From Planctomyces sp. SH-PL62 (lineage in GTDB: Bacteria > Planctomycetota > Planctomycetia > Planctomycetales > Planctomycetaceae), in contig CAMDEA010000001.1 of NCBI GenBank assembly GCA_945893045.1, positions 1 through 64,000 on the forward strand: 64,000 nucleotides of DNA, written 5' to 3'. The translations under genes were made by a program, and so were the position numbers. Shown one piece after another: positions 28,117 through 36,981 of the stretch; position 1 is the stretch's first letter; the number at the start of each line of letters is the position of its first letter. The notes under the pieces were generated by a model. The model was not told where the DNA came from. It saw only the letters and a program-made list of their open reading frames with translations, and did no database searches.

Positions 28117-31068
28117 TTACGGATTCCGATTCAAGAAAACGATTCGACGGGAGCCTTCGACAACCAGTAATTCCGAGTTGGTCGGTATAGCTTCCTGAAT
28201 GACGTCATCGGTCCCGGCGGGCCACGCAACGGTGATCGAATCAATCGACTCGATCTCACCCAGCCCAAAGGTCAGCACGCGCTCGTTGCTCACCGCGAAG
28301 CCGTCGCCCCCGACGAGCTGCCGCGACCAAGTCTGGCCTTTCGCCGTCACTCGCACCGTCGCACCGATGGCCTCTCGATCCGACACCACACCACGCAGCC
28401 TCACACTGAGAAACCGCCCGTGACGCGGACTCTCGTTGACGAGCAGCGCAAACGGTGAGTCAACGTGAGTGACCGCCAGATCGGCCAGCCCGTCCCGATT
28501 CACGTCCAGGCGAGCGACCGACCGACCCAGCCAACTCTGTTGAAAATATGGGCCAAGGCTTTCCGGCACTGCCAGAGTGAACCGGCCGTTGCCTCGATTG
28601 CGGAAATAATGCTGCGGCATCTGATAGAGGGTCGACGTGGGATAGAGATCTCCATTCGCGACGAAGAGGTCATCGAGTCCATCGAGGTCTCCGTCGAGGA
28701 ACTGTGTGCCCCAACCCATCATCGCGTATCCTGGTTCGGCCAATCCGGATTCTCGAATGCCGTCCACGAACACGCCGCCTGGCTGCTGGAGATAAAGGGT
28801 GTTGACCTCTTTCGTGAAGTTCGTGACGAACAGGTCGAGGAGTCCATCCTGATTCGCATCTCCCGCGGCGGCACCCATTGAGGACTGCGCATTTCCGGCT
28901 CCGTCATACGCGAGGCCGGTCTGCACACCTTGCTCGACGAACCGTAGCGGCACGCCCGGTTGGTCGGCACGATTCACGAAGTAAAAGTTCGCGGTCGTGT
29001 CGTTCGCCACGAACATGTTGAGCCGACGGCTCCCGTCGAAATCGGCCATCACCACCGCCAGCCCTTTGCCGTTGGGGGCGATGATTCCAGACTCGGCGGT
29101 GACGTCCGCAAACCGGCCATCACCGAGATTCTGGTACAGCCGATCCTGAGCCGCAGGAAACAAAGTCGGACTGCACTGCACAGGCACTCGATCACCAACC
29201 GGATGAATGCACCTTCTTGTGAACACATCCGGTCCGCTCAGGTAATTCACGACATAGAGATCCTGCAAACCGTCGCCGTTGAGATCACCGAAGGCTGCGC
29301 TCGCGGTCCAGTCATTCCCCGCGACTCCAGCGCTCTCAGTCGCATCGTGGAACGTGCCGTCTCCGTTGTTCAACCACAGTCGATTCGCTCCGATATTGCC
29401 GACATACACGTCCTGAAAACCGTCCGCGTTGATGTCACCGATGCTCGCCGACTGACTCAGGCCGTTCTCGACGAGGCCCGCTGCGGCCGTGACGTCCTCG
29501 AATCGTTCGCCACGGACGTTGCGGAAGAGCCGGTCCAGGTGTTTCGTTTGCCGATCATTCACCGGCCAGTGACATCCCTGTGTGAGATAAAGATCGGGCC
29601 AGCCGTCGCCGTCGAAGTCCACAACACCGACCCCGCCGCCGCTCAACTCGAACATGTAAGCGGTCCCGGACGCCGGATCAGCACCGTTGTGAAAGAGGAA
29701 GTTCAAACCGAGAGCCTTCGCGCGGTCCGCAAATCGGACAGCGCCGCCGGGTGAACTCGCAGGCGGCGCGCGCTCCTTGACGATCAACGAGTTCCAATCC
29801 GGAAGCGGGTATTCCGTCGGCCGAATGTTCCAGTCGGCGTTTCTCGTGATCGCACAGAGCGACATTTGTGGAGACACCTCGGACTGCAATCGCACGACCG
29901 TCGCTCTCGACGACTGATCCTCTGGAAACAACCGAGCGGCTTCAGAAGCCCAACCCAACGCTTCCCAAATTCGCTGCAACGATTCGGCAATTTCCACGGC
30001 GGCGTGAAGCTGCTCCAGTGTTGTCGGCGGCGCGCCAAGCACCGACTCGAAGCGTTCCAACAGGCTGGTCCGGCGAGCGCAGGCTTCCGCATTTGGGATT
30101 TCTCCCAGTTCGCGGAACAGTTGCGTCAGATGATAAAACGCCTGCCGGTTGCCAGGATCGAGTTCGATCGCTTGCAGCAGACAGCGGACTGCTCCGCGCT
30201 GGTCACCGTGGCTGCGCGTGTAGAGTCCGCGAACAACCCAGACCAGCGGATGATCGTCGGCAGCACGGCCGAGCGAACGATTCCAGGACAAGAACTCGTC
30301 GTCCGTGCCGGCCGTCAACAGCAGCCATCCGCGCCGCGCCTGCGCCTCCACCAATTCCGAGTCTCGCGCGAGGATGGCTTCCAACAGCCGCAAGGCCGGT
30401 TTCGGGTCCGCGACGAAATCTTCCACACTGACTCGGTTGAGCATCGGAAGTGGATCATTGGGAACTCCACTCCGACACACGTCCAAATAAAGTTCGTCTC
30501 CGCCCACCAACAGCCCGCGATTCTCCGCGCGGCCCGTCGTCAGCAGGTACTCACGACGAAAGCATCCCTGTCGATACAACTCCAGCACATACGGCTGCGC
30601 CTCGCGGTAGCGATTCTCCAGCCGCAGCAACATCGCCAGATTGTGATTGGCATCGTGATGGTGCGCATCGCGAGCCAAGACCTGACGCAGCACTTGCTCG
30701 GCATCGCGAATGCGACCCGCATCCAGCAACCGGTCGGCATGATCGTAGATTCGGTCCAACGGCGCATCGGCCGCCGGAGGAGAATCACATGGCTGAGGTT
30801 GATAGCCGGGCTGCGAGCGTTTCAGTCTCGCGCCCGCTCGTGCCAACAGCAGAATCCCGTCTTCACGCTGCACGTGCTCGCGCATGACCTTTGAAGCCAG
30901 TGCTCCCGCTTCCTCGAATCGCTCGGCGGCGAGCATCTCAGACACTTCCCGCAGCATTCGATCGGCATCGCTCTCGATGGGCCGAACCCATTGGCTCACG
31001 ATGAGAATCGCCACCAGGCCGACAGCCAGTCCGGCAGAAATGCGATTCCGCCACGGTGAATCAAACAT
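28117..31068 (-). CDS. CRTAC1-like TPR/FG-GAP/UnbV protein, tandem paralog B
   Basis: A 983-residue protein with the same layout as its neighbour at 25082: a membrane span near residues 9-28 (ISAGLAVGLVAILIVSQWV), TPR-like repeats, FG-GAP/VCBS loops (DFDGDGWPDLYLTQG, DINADGFQDVYVGNI, DANQDGLLDLFVTNF), then an ASPIC/UnbV domain (DREAIGATVRVTAKGQTW). The N-terminus MFDSPWRNRISAGL is also shared with the seven-haem cytochrome upstream (MFDSPWLNRHPAGL). All three genes run leftward; a GTAG/CTAC palindrome separates this gene from the cytochrome. Duplication appears recent relative to the 21476 copy. Confidence 0.9.
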   Translation of the reverse strand: MFDSPWRNRISAGLAVGLVAILIVSQWVRPIESDADRMLREVSEMLAAERFEEAGALASKVMREHVQREDGILLLARAGARLKRSQPGYQPQPCDSPPAADAPLDRIYDHADRLLDAGRIRDAEQVLRQVLARDAHHHDANHNLAMLLRLENRYREAQPYVLELYRQGCFRREYLLTTGRAENRGLLVGGDELYLDVCRSGVPNDPLPMLNRVSVEDFVADPKPALRLLEAILARDSELVEAQARRGWLLLTAGTDDEFLSWNRSLGRAADDHPLVWVVRGLYTRSHGDQRGAVRCLLQAIELDPGNRQAFYHLTQLFRELGEIPNAEACARRTSLLERFESVLGAPPTTLEQLHAAVEIAESLQRIWEALGWASEAARLFPEDQSSRATVVRLQSEVSPQMSLCAITRNADWNIRPTEYPLPDWNSLIVKERAPPASSPGGAVRFADRAKALGLNFLFHNGADPASGTAYMFELSGGGVGVVDFDGDGWPDLYLTQGCHWPVNDRQTKHLDRLFRNVRGERFEDVTAAAGLVENGLSQSASIGDINADGFQDVYVGNIGANRLWLNNGDGTFHDATESAGVAGNDWTASAAFGDLNGDGLQDLYVVNYLSGPDVFTRRCIHPVGDRVPVQCSPTLFPAAQDRLYQNLGDGRFADVTAESGIIAPNGKGLAVVMADFDGSRRLNMFVANDTTANFYFVNRADQPGVPLRFVEQGVQTGLAYDGAGNAQSSMGAAAGDANQDGLLDLFVTNFTKEVNTLYLQQPGGVFVDGIRESGLAEPGYAMMGWGTQFLDGDLDGLDDLFVANGDLYPTSTLYQMPQHYFRNRGNGRFTLAVPESLGPYFQQSWLGRSVARLDVNRDGLADLAVTHVDSPFALLVNESPRHGRFLSVRLRGVVSDREAIGATVRVTAKGQTWSRQLVGGDGFAVSNERVLTFGLGEIESIDSITVAWPAGTDDVIQEAIPTNSELLVVEGSRRIVFLNRNP

Positions 31069-31192
31069 ACGAATTCCCAGGCCGATGATGTGCGATCGAG
31101 AAGATTTAGCGAACCGTATCGAGTCTACCGCGCAGCCACGAATGAGCCAGGCGAGCAGGGCGGCGTCAGATCAATGGCACTGACTTTGGAAA

Positions 31193-31259
31193 GTAGCAGG
31201 CACATTCCATGTGCCGTCCGCAATTCTCAGGCTGACGGCACATGGAATGTGCCTGCTAC
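31193..31259. repeat. Perfect REPIN-like element, GTAG/CTAC ends
   Basis: Arms 31193-31218 and 31234-31259 are exact reverse complements (26 of 26). Each arm has an internal GGCACAT-tcc-ATGTGCC hairpin. It lies between the cytochrome stop and the start of paralog B. Confidence 0.88.
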
Positions 31260-31288
31260 ATGGACGCCGCCCCGCTCGCCTGATTGTT

Positions 31289-33235
31289 TTATGGTTGAAG
31301 GGGCGAGGAACTCTTCACAGCTCGCCGCCGTGGATCGACTCGGCGACGGTATTCGATCAAATCATTCAATCGCGGCTTCAGGGTTTCAACCTCAGTCAGC
31401 TCGCCCGTGTTGGTCAGCAGATAGATGAGCCGCTCGCAATAGCGTGGGTCGTCCGGAGCGAGTTCACACGCCCGTCTCACCGCCTGAATCGCGGCCTCCG
31501 TTTCGCCGCCGACGTCCAAGCACTCGCTGAGCATCAAGTAAGCTTCGGGAATCGGTCGCAGCTTCACCGTTCGTTCCAGCCAGGGCCGCGCTTCGGTCGG
31601 AAGACGCTGTTCGTAGTAACTCATTCCCAGAGTGAAGCAGGCGGACGCCCAAGCGGAAGGAGACGCTGCTTTGGCGTCAACAACGGCCTGGGCACTGTGC
31701 ATCATTTGCTCCCGATTCACACCCCAATGCAGCCGCGCGAGTGCGGCATCGACTTCGGAATCCTCCCCGCCTTCCTGGCTGAACAGCAGCAGCAGTTGCG
31801 CGGCTCGCTTCCGATATTCGGGAATGTGAGCGACCTGCTCCGTCGCCTCGGAGAACTGCAAGTAACCCAGCCCCAGGTTGCGGATCTCATCCAATTCGAC
31901 CGCCTCGGGGCTTCCCGGAATGAGCACCAATGCGTCCGCTTCCTTCTTCGATGTCGTCGCGGCCGGAGCCGGCTTGTGGATTCCGATCCGGTGATGAGTG
32001 AATGCGAAGTGCGGAATCTCGGTCGGACCGCGCGGCATGTGACACTGGATGCAATCGTCTGCGATTGTTGTCACGCGGCGATCGTCCGCGCTGGCCTTGC
32101 AGGACTGATCCGTGTGGCACTGCAAACATTTCTCGCGAAAGACCGCCGGCATCTCCGCAGGTGTCTGCTCCGCATGAGGGTCGTGGCAAGTCAGACAAGT
32201 CATCCGTTTATTCGCTTGATAGCAACGGCTGAGCCGCATCTGTTCGACGTGCCCCACGACGGTCATGTCGGCACTGGGCGACTGCGGCGCGTAGTGCGCG
32301 AGATAGTCCGACAACTTGCGGCCCGGTCGAAAGTCGAGCAGGCTGCGACCACGCCGCTCGACCGTCGCCGCGCTGTGTAAATGACATTGAGCACACACAT
32401 CCTCGCCGAGTTGGCGATCAAAGTGGACGGGATTGAAAATGGTCTCGTCCAGTTCGATATTGGTCCCTTGGCCCGCGATCACACCGTCCCACTTGCGAGC
32501 GTGTAACTCGCCCGGGCCATGACAGCGTTCGCAGTCAATCGCCAACGAAGGCAACGCGACCCGCTGCGGACTGCGATCGAGCGATTCCACACGCCCGGCA
32601 TGACAGACCAGGCAGCGCAACAGGACCGGGCGTTGGAATCCCAGATTGCCCCTGTCGTAACCGGGGGACAACTTCCATTCTTTCGGAGCGGAGTACCAAG
32701 TCGCCGGCGACACGAAGAGACAGCCGTCACGATCGACGAGATAACTTCGCGAAAAACTTCCGGACCCGATGACATATCGCACCGGCAGATCGCACAAGAT
32801 GAGCGGCGACCCCGCGGTGGTGCGGATGGATTCCTCTTGTCGCAGGCGACCATCTTGGCGGTAGATGCGATAGTGCCGCTGTGAAACGGGATCGGAGAAC
32901 TCGCCATCGGGCGGTTCAACTCCGAGATCAATCTCCGCCAGAGCACGCGAATGAGCGGTGTGGTGGTATGAGGATTCTTCCGCACGATGGCAGGCGGCAC
33001 AGCGCTCCGTGCCGATGTAGTCCACATCGGTCTGAGCATTCTTCACCGGCGCGGCCGCGATCGGTGGTAATTGCACCGCCGGCGGTTTCGCGGGCAGCGC
33101 AGGCGATGTCGGGGGCGTGGGCTGACCACAGCCCGACAGCCATGTCAACACAATGCAGAACCGAGCCACACAGGAATGCGCCAGCGAATGAACAAGTCCA
33201 GCGGGATGACGATTCAACCAAGGCGAATCAAACAT
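31289..33235 (-). CDS. Seven-haem c-type cytochrome lipoprotein with TPR tail
   Basis: A 648-residue protein from the ATG at 33235, chosen because it restores the N-terminus shared with paralog B (MFDSPWLNRHPAGL). A lipobox LSGC lies at residues 33-36. Seven CxxCH haem sites are visible: CAACH, CLVCH, CERCH, CAQCH, CLTCH, CLQCH and CIQCH. Extra His residues (SYHHTAHS, THHRIGIH) may be distal ligands. The last 200 residues are TPR-like. It is likely an envelope electron carrier related to cytochrome c554-type multihaem proteins; partners are not evident. The upstream in-frame extension to 33343 looks like remnant DNA rather than coding sequence. Confidence 0.88.
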   Translation of the reverse strand: MFDSPWLNRHPAGLVHSLAHSCVARFCIVLTWLSGCGQPTPPTSPALPAKPPAVQLPPIAAAPVKNAQTDVDYIGTERCAACHRAEESSYHHTAHSRALAEIDLGVEPPDGEFSDPVSQRHYRIYRQDGRLRQEESIRTTAGSPLILCDLPVRYVIGSGSFSRSYLVDRDGCLFVSPATWYSAPKEWKLSPGYDRGNLGFQRPVLLRCLVCHAGRVESLDRSPQRVALPSLAIDCERCHGPGELHARKWDGVIAGQGTNIELDETIFNPVHFDRQLGEDVCAQCHLHSAATVERRGRSLLDFRPGRKLSDYLAHYAPQSPSADMTVVGHVEQMRLSRCYQANKRMTCLTCHDPHAEQTPAEMPAVFREKCLQCHTDQSCKASADDRRVTTIADDCIQCHMPRGPTEIPHFAFTHHRIGIHKPAPAATTSKKEADALVLIPGSPEAVELDEIRNLGLGYLQFSEATEQVAHIPEYRKRAAQLLLLFSQEGGEDSEVDAALARLHWGVNREQMMHSAQAVVDAKAASPSAWASACFTLGMSYYEQRLPTEARPWLERTVKLRPIPEAYLMLSECLDVGGETEAAIQAVRRACELAPDDPRYCERLIYLLTNTGELTEVETLKPRLNDLIEYRRRVDPRRRAVKSSSPLQP

Positions 33236-33302
33236 AGGCATTCTCGAACCGTTGAGGAGTGGTCGAAAATCTGCGGCGAACTCTGCTGAGTGCCGGAAGC
33301 TT

Positions 33303-33329
33303 TTACGGATTCCGGCACCAGAAAACGAT
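33303..33329 (-). pseudogene. Remnant of a CRTAC1-like gene 3' end
   Basis: Read leftward, these bases encode IVFWCRNP-stop. Both tandem CRTAC1-like genes end IVFLHRNP-stop or IVFLNRNP-stop, and the bases around the stop (CTTTTACGGATTCCG on the plus strand) are the same in all three places. Further upstream the similarity is lost. This looks like the cut tail of a further paralog lying immediately before the cytochrome gene. Confidence 0.6.
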
Positions 33330-33446
33330 TCACCACGACGCACACGTTGAATCCATCGCTGAAATTGCAGGAAACCTGACCCGCTTGCAAATCATCACGT
33401 TGAGTCAGATACTTTTTCAGTGTGTCATCAATGTTGATTTCACTTC

Positions 33447-33520
33447 GCGCCCGTAGCTCAATTGGATAGAGCGTCGGACTTCGGATCCGAAGGTTGGGGG
33501 TTCGACTCCCTCCGGGCGTA
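33447..33520 (+). tRNA. tRNA-Arg (anticodon TCG)
   Basis: A 74-base cloverleaf: acceptor GCGCCCG pairs with CGGGCGT (one G-T), D stem GCTC/GAGC, anticodon stem TCGGA/TCCGA with loop CTTCGGA (anticodon TCG), and T stem GGGGG/CCCTC with loop TTCGACT. CCA is not encoded. Its 3' 43 bases form the attachment site of the element downstream. Confidence 0.95.
33478..33520. repeat. attL core (3' end of tRNA-Arg)
   Basis: These 43 bases, from the anticodon stem to the last base of the tRNA, recur exactly at 51242-51284 in the same orientation. Flanks differ immediately outside, as expected for site-specific integration. Confidence 0.92.
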
Positions 33521-33546
33521 ATGACTTACGACGAGCCGAATTGATC

Positions 33547-33568
33547 TGTCAGAGAAGATGTCAGAGAA
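33547..33568 (+). promoter_or_regulatory. Left arm-type direct repeats, candidate integrase sites
   Basis: Two copies of TGTCAGAGAA (33547-33556 and 33559-33568), 12 bases apart, lie just inside attL. Two more copies in the same orientation lie just inside attR (51092-51112). Paired short repeats at both ends of a tyrosine-integrase element are typical of arm-binding sites. Confidence 0.6.
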
Positions 33569-33589
33569 TTCGGCTCGGTGATGGCAAGT

Positions 33590-33630
33590 AAAAAACTCCT
33601 GTCAGTGGTCTTGGCGGATACTGACAGGAG
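33590..33630 (-). terminator. Intrinsic terminator reading leftward out of the element
   Basis: An 11-bp perfect stem (CTCCTGTCAGT / ACTGACAGGAG, 33596-33630) is followed on the minus strand by six T residues. It would stop transcripts leaving the element toward the tRNA gene. Confidence 0.7.
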
Positions 33631-33689
33631 TTCGAGAACCTTCCTTGGCTCTCTTGGTGTGTTTCACAACCAGCAAGGGAGGTTCAATC

Positions 33690-34691
33690 GTGCCGCACTA
33701 TCCGAAACCGTTTTTCCGGGAAAACCGTTGTCTCTGGTATGTCCAAGTTGACGGCAAACAGATCAATTTGGGGGCTGATCGCGAGACTGCGTTTCGTCAG
33801 TACCATCAACTGATGCAGCAGCCCGCGCAGACGGCGACAAGCACCGCAGCCGTTTCTGTCGCCTCGATCGTGGATGCGTTTCTGGATTGGAGTCAGAAGC
33901 ACCAAGCCGAGCGGACATATTCCCGCTACGGCGAGTACTGCCAATCGTTCGTCAATCTGTTTCCCGATCTGCTGGTGTCGGACATCAAACCATTCCACAT
34001 TCAGGAATGGGTCGATTCGCAGTCGGGGTGGGGGAACACGACGAAGCGAAATGCGATCGTCGCGATGAAGCGAGCATTCAATTGGGCCGACAAGCAAGGC
34101 CACATTTCCGTGAACCCCATTCGTCACGCGGAAAAGCCGACTCCCGACAAACGCGAAGACTTCATCACGGCAGCCGATCACAAGAAAGTTCTTGCACAAG
34201 TTCGCGATCAAGAATTTCGTGATCTGTTGGTGCTTGCGTGGGAGACGGGTGCTCGGCCGCGTGAGCTGTTTCGTCTCGAAGCCCGGCATGTGGATTTGGA
34301 GAATGGCCGCTGGGTCTTTCCGAAGAGCGAGTCGAAAGGGAAACGGCAGTCGCGGACGATCTACTTGTCCGAAGTCGCTCTGGAAATCACGCAGCGACTG
34401 ATGGCCAAGCCGATTCAAGGACCGCTTCTCCGAAACGCGAACGGGCAGCCGTGGGGCACGGAGTCGGTCAACTGTCGCTTCTGTCGTCTCAAAAAATGGA
34501 TTGGCAAAAAAGTCTGTCTGTATCTGTGGCGGCATGGGTACGCTCATCGGATGTTGAGCCAGCAAGTCGATTCGTTGGTCGTGGCAACGCTCATGGGGCA
34601 TGTCGATACCACGATGCTTTCGACCGTTTACGGTCACTTGATGAAAAATCAAAAGTTGCTGCGTGAGGCGGTTCGAAAATCGGTGAGCTGA
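33690..34691 (+). CDS. Tyrosine recombinase / integrase
   Basis: A 333-residue tyrosine integrase that should recombine the 43-bp att sites flanking the element. The GTG start at 33690 is chosen because GGGAGG lies 7 bases upstream; an in-frame start at 33645 has no such site. An N-terminal SAM-like core-binding domain covers about residues 55-140. Catalytic residues are visible: Arg in ETGARPRELFRLE, the box II YLWRHGYAHRM (RH conserved, the usual first His replaced by Tyr), then GHVDTTMLSTVYGHL with the nucleophile Tyr. It sits immediately inside attL, with an excisionase gene convergent to it. Confidence 0.93.
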   Translation: MPHYPKPFFRENRCLWYVQVDGKQINLGADRETAFRQYHQLMQQPAQTATSTAAVSVASIVDAFLDWSQKHQAERTYSRYGEYCQSFVNLFPDLLVSDIKPFHIQEWVDSQSGWGNTTKRNAIVAMKRAFNWADKQGHISVNPIRHAEKPTPDKREDFITAADHKKVLAQVRDQEFRDLLVLAWETGARPRELFRLEARHVDLENGRWVFPKSESKGKRQSRTIYLSEVALEITQRLMAKPIQGPLLRNANGQPWGTESVNCRFCRLKKWIGKKVCLYLWRHGYAHRMLSQQVDSLVVATLMGHVDTTMLSTVYGHLMKNQKLLREAVRKSVS

Positions 34692-34706
34692 TCTGCTGAG
34701 GAAGAG

Positions 34707-34741
34707 GGGAGTCTGTCTGAAACGGATTCGGACAGACTCCC
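34707..34741. terminator. Hairpin between convergent integrase and excisionase genes
   Basis: GGGAGTCTGTC and GACAGACTCCC form an 11-bp perfect stem around a 13-base loop, followed on the plus strand by GTTTCTGTC. It lies 15 bases after the integrase stop and 8 bases from the excisionase stop, so it may serve both genes. Confidence 0.7.
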
Positions 34742-34748
34742 GTTTCTG

Positions 34749-34976
34749 TCAGACCGGCAACTTGATGTGCTTGAGCGTCGATTGTGCGGGACGCCTTCTC
34801 GCGGTCACTCGTTCCCGTGGCCCGCGTTTCGTGGATTCAAGATAGTCCTGAATCTGCTCTTCGCTCACGCGGACGCCGGGACAACGATGATGGCCGAGCT
34901 TGCCGGTTTCGATTAGTTGATACGCCGTCGATACCGAGCAATTAAGGAGCTTTGCGACCTGGCTGACTTTCAGCAT
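34749..34976 (-). CDS. Excisionase-like HTH protein
   Basis: A 75-residue protein with a MerR/excisionase-type winged helix: KVSQVAKLLNCSVSTAYQLIETGKLGHHRCPG, then VSEEQIQDYLES, the classic layout of HTH_17 excisionases. AAGGAGA precedes the ATG. It is convergent with the integrase and lies inside the left end of the element, so directing excision is the likely job. The basic tail (ERVTARRRPAQ) may add DNA contacts. It overlaps the upstream 88-codon gene by 35 bases. Confidence 0.88.
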   Translation of the reverse strand: MLKVSQVAKLLNCSVSTAYQLIETGKLGHHRCPGVRVSEEQIQDYLESTKRGPRERVTARRRPAQSTLKHIKLPV

Positions 34977-35208
34977 GGCTCGTCTCCTTCTCTTTCGAGT
35001 CGATTTGTTCGGATCGGGATTTCATCGCTTCCCAAAAATGTTTGCGGCAAAGGAAACCAGTCAGGCCATCTTTGAAGATGGCTTGCACTCCCTCGCCGTG
35101 GGCGAGGCACCACACACATTTGGGGGCGCAAGCTGAATAGAAAATAGGCGGGGCATTGCAATACTCAGGCTGGAGCGTCAAGTTCCTCGGCACCGCCGGG
35201 TTGATCAT
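34942..35208 (-). CDS. Small putative zinc-binding protein
   Basis: An 88-residue frame whose 3' end overlaps the excisionase start by 35 bases. Cys and His residues are spaced as in a zinc knuckle: CVWCLAHGEGVQ followed by FLCRKHFWEAM. That pattern, and the position in the same leftward group as the excisionase, favour a real gene. No ribosome site stands out before the ATG at 35208. It was not recognised as a known family; an element-control role is only a guess. Confidence 0.5.
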   Translation of the reverse strand: MINPAVPRNLTLQPEYCNAPPIFYSACAPKCVWCLAHGEGVQAIFKDGLTGFLCRKHFWEAMKSRSEQIDSKEKETSHAESQPGRKAP

Positions 35209-35356
35209 GCAAACGTCTTTGCAAAAATCAGAAGTCTCATCGGCGTCTTCGGCTTGGCTTTTCTGTGGCTTGTCATGTCAAGACAATGCGTTAAGGGCAG
35301 AGTTGGGCTCCTTCGCCTAACGAATTAACGGCCTAGTAGTCGATTCTTGAGGATGC

Positions 35357-36175
35357 GTGGAAAATGGAGAATCTGGGGCAGGATTTTGGGATGACATCCT
35401 CATGCGAACCACGGTAGTTGACGAACGGTGGAGTCAGGCATCGGGGATTCCGTTTCGTCGATTGCAGGTTGGACCAGAACAAGAATTGGTGAATTGGTTC
35501 CTTCAAGAGTTACCATTTTCACCACCCGCAGGATGCCGCACGACGGTCTTTCGCGAGCCACGACTGGAATCTGGTTTTCCAGATGTGGTCGTCGTCATTT
35601 GGCGTCCGGAGACAACTCTGCGATGGGCGGATCAGCGGCGAGAGTTAACGACCCGCGATATCCGGGTGTTACATCACTTGGCATTACGAGGCCCTTCGAC
35701 TCTGGAAGAATTGAGCGAACCGTTTGCGGGCGGGCTCGTGCGATGTCTCGAACGACTTGAGTCAGCGGCTACGATCCGTCGAATTGGAAAAAGATATTCG
35801 GCCCGTTCTTTGTCGCGAACATTTGCAGTCCAGCGTATCATAGCTTTTGAAGCGAAGGTCCGTGGTTGGAATGGAGTGCTGGCTCAAGCGTCTCTAAACA
35901 CTTGGTTCGCATCTCACTCTTTCGTATTGATCCCAGACAGTCCGCGAGTTGAAGATTTTGCGCAGGCAGCACTTCTGAGAGGTGTCGGTGTTTGGACGCA
36001 AGATCATGGCTGTGTGAGCCAACCGGCAGAAGACATTGGACGGTTGCCTCTTTCCTATGCTTCGTGGTTGTTCAACGAGTGGGTCTGGAGAATTCATCGT
36101 CTCGATTCGGATTCGGATTCATGTCTCTCGACGTCAATTGGCTACGAACAAAATTCCCTGTGCTGCAAAACCTGA
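35357..36175 (+). CDS. PD-(D/E)XK nuclease-like protein with inserted winged helix
   Basis: A 272-residue protein, first gene of a three-gene rightward group. A GTG at 35357 follows GAGG; an ATG at 35402 is the alternative start. Nuclease-like signature: Glu in FREPRLESG (67/71), P-D at 75-76 (SGFPDVVVVIW), then E-A-K at 165-167 (IIAFEAKVRGW), with Gln177 downstream. Between the PD and ExK strands (about 98-150) lies a winged-helix-like insert (TTRDIRVLHHLALRGPSTLEELSEPF). No known family name was recognised. Its last 55 bases overlap the kinase start, implying coupled translation. Role in defence or DNA processing is inferred from fold and location only. Confidence 0.65.
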   Translation: MENGESGAGFWDDILMRTTVVDERWSQASGIPFRRLQVGPEQELVNWFLQELPFSPPAGCRTTVFREPRLESGFPDVVVVIWRPETTLRWADQRRELTTRDIRVLHHLALRGPSTLEELSEPFAGGLVRCLERLESAATIRRIGKRYSARSLSRTFAVQRIIAFEAKVRGWNGVLAQASLNTWFASHSFVLIPDSPRVEDFAQAALLRGVGVWTQDHGCVSQPAEDIGRLPLSYASWLFNEWVWRIHRLDSDSDSCLSTSIGYEQNSLCCKT

Positions 36176-36972
36176 TTCCGATTGGCAGTGGCGGGCAGAA
36201 GTGGGTCTTCTCCGCTGACCATCCGAGTGACGGAGCCGTTGTCCTAAAATTGATTCAGCCACGAATGAGCATTGACCTCGTCACACGAGAAATCAGCGCC
36301 GTCCGTCAGGTTGCTTCTCCGAGAGTTCCTGAAATTCTCGATGCTGGAGAAATCGACACGCCTCTTGGAAAGTGCTTTTGGTTTCGTGAACGGCGTATTG
36401 AGGGAAGTCCTGTTTCGGACCTCCTCCGACTTGGTCCCTTGGATATCGTGAGGGTACTTCGGCTCGGTCTTCATACGCTCGAAGCCTTGGCAAAATCAGA
36501 GCAAGAGCGGATTGTCCACCGAGACGTCAAACCAGCCAACATCATCTGTGACAAGCAAGACAGTTTCTGGCTTCTCGACTTCGGCTTGGCGAGGCACTTG
36601 CAGCTTACGTCATTGACTCCAACGGCGGACGCTTTTGGGAAATGCACACCGGGCTACGCTCCACCGGAACAAATTCACAATGTCAAACGCGATATTGATT
36701 CGCGAGCCGATCTATTCGCCCTCGGCGTGACCTTGTTCGAATGTGCGACCGGGCGAAACCCATTTCACGACGGAGCGAGGGACGTGCTTGAGGTTCTTCG
36801 TCGTGTCGAAACACGACCGCTCCCCCTTCTCAAATTGTCGTTCGGATCGGCCAACGAATTTCGAGACCTCATTGCCTGCATGACCCAAAAACGACGAGAC
36901 CATCGCCCGCGAACAGCCCAGGCAGCGTTGACATGGATACAAGAGATTTGTGTAAGAGAAAACGTCAGATAG
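36121..36972 (+). CDS. Serine/threonine protein kinase
   Basis: A 283-residue Hanks-type kinase domain with no membrane span or extra domain. Visible motifs: glycine loop IGSGGQKWVF (21-30), ATP Lys43 in VVLKLIQ, catalytic HRDVKPAN (133-140) and DFGLAR (153-158), followed by GYAPPEQ and DLFALGVTLFECATGRNPF. All key residues are present, so it should be active. It overlaps the nuclease-like gene by 55 bases and ends 9 bases before the next gene. Free-standing kinases inside mobile elements are known from several phage-defence systems; whether that applies here is untested. Confidence 0.93.
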   Translation: MSLDVNWLRTKFPVLQNLIPIGSGGQKWVFSADHPSDGAVVLKLIQPRMSIDLVTREISAVRQVASPRVPEILDAGEIDTPLGKCFWFRERRIEGSPVSDLLRLGPLDIVRVLRLGLHTLEALAKSEQERIVHRDVKPANIICDKQDSFWLLDFGLARHLQLTSLTPTADAFGKCTPGYAPPEQIHNVKRDIDSRADLFALGVTLFECATGRNPFHDGARDVLEVLRRVETRPLPLLKLSFGSANEFRDLIACMTQKRRDHRPRTAQAALTWIQEICVRENVR

Positions 36973-36981
36973 GCGGCTTTT

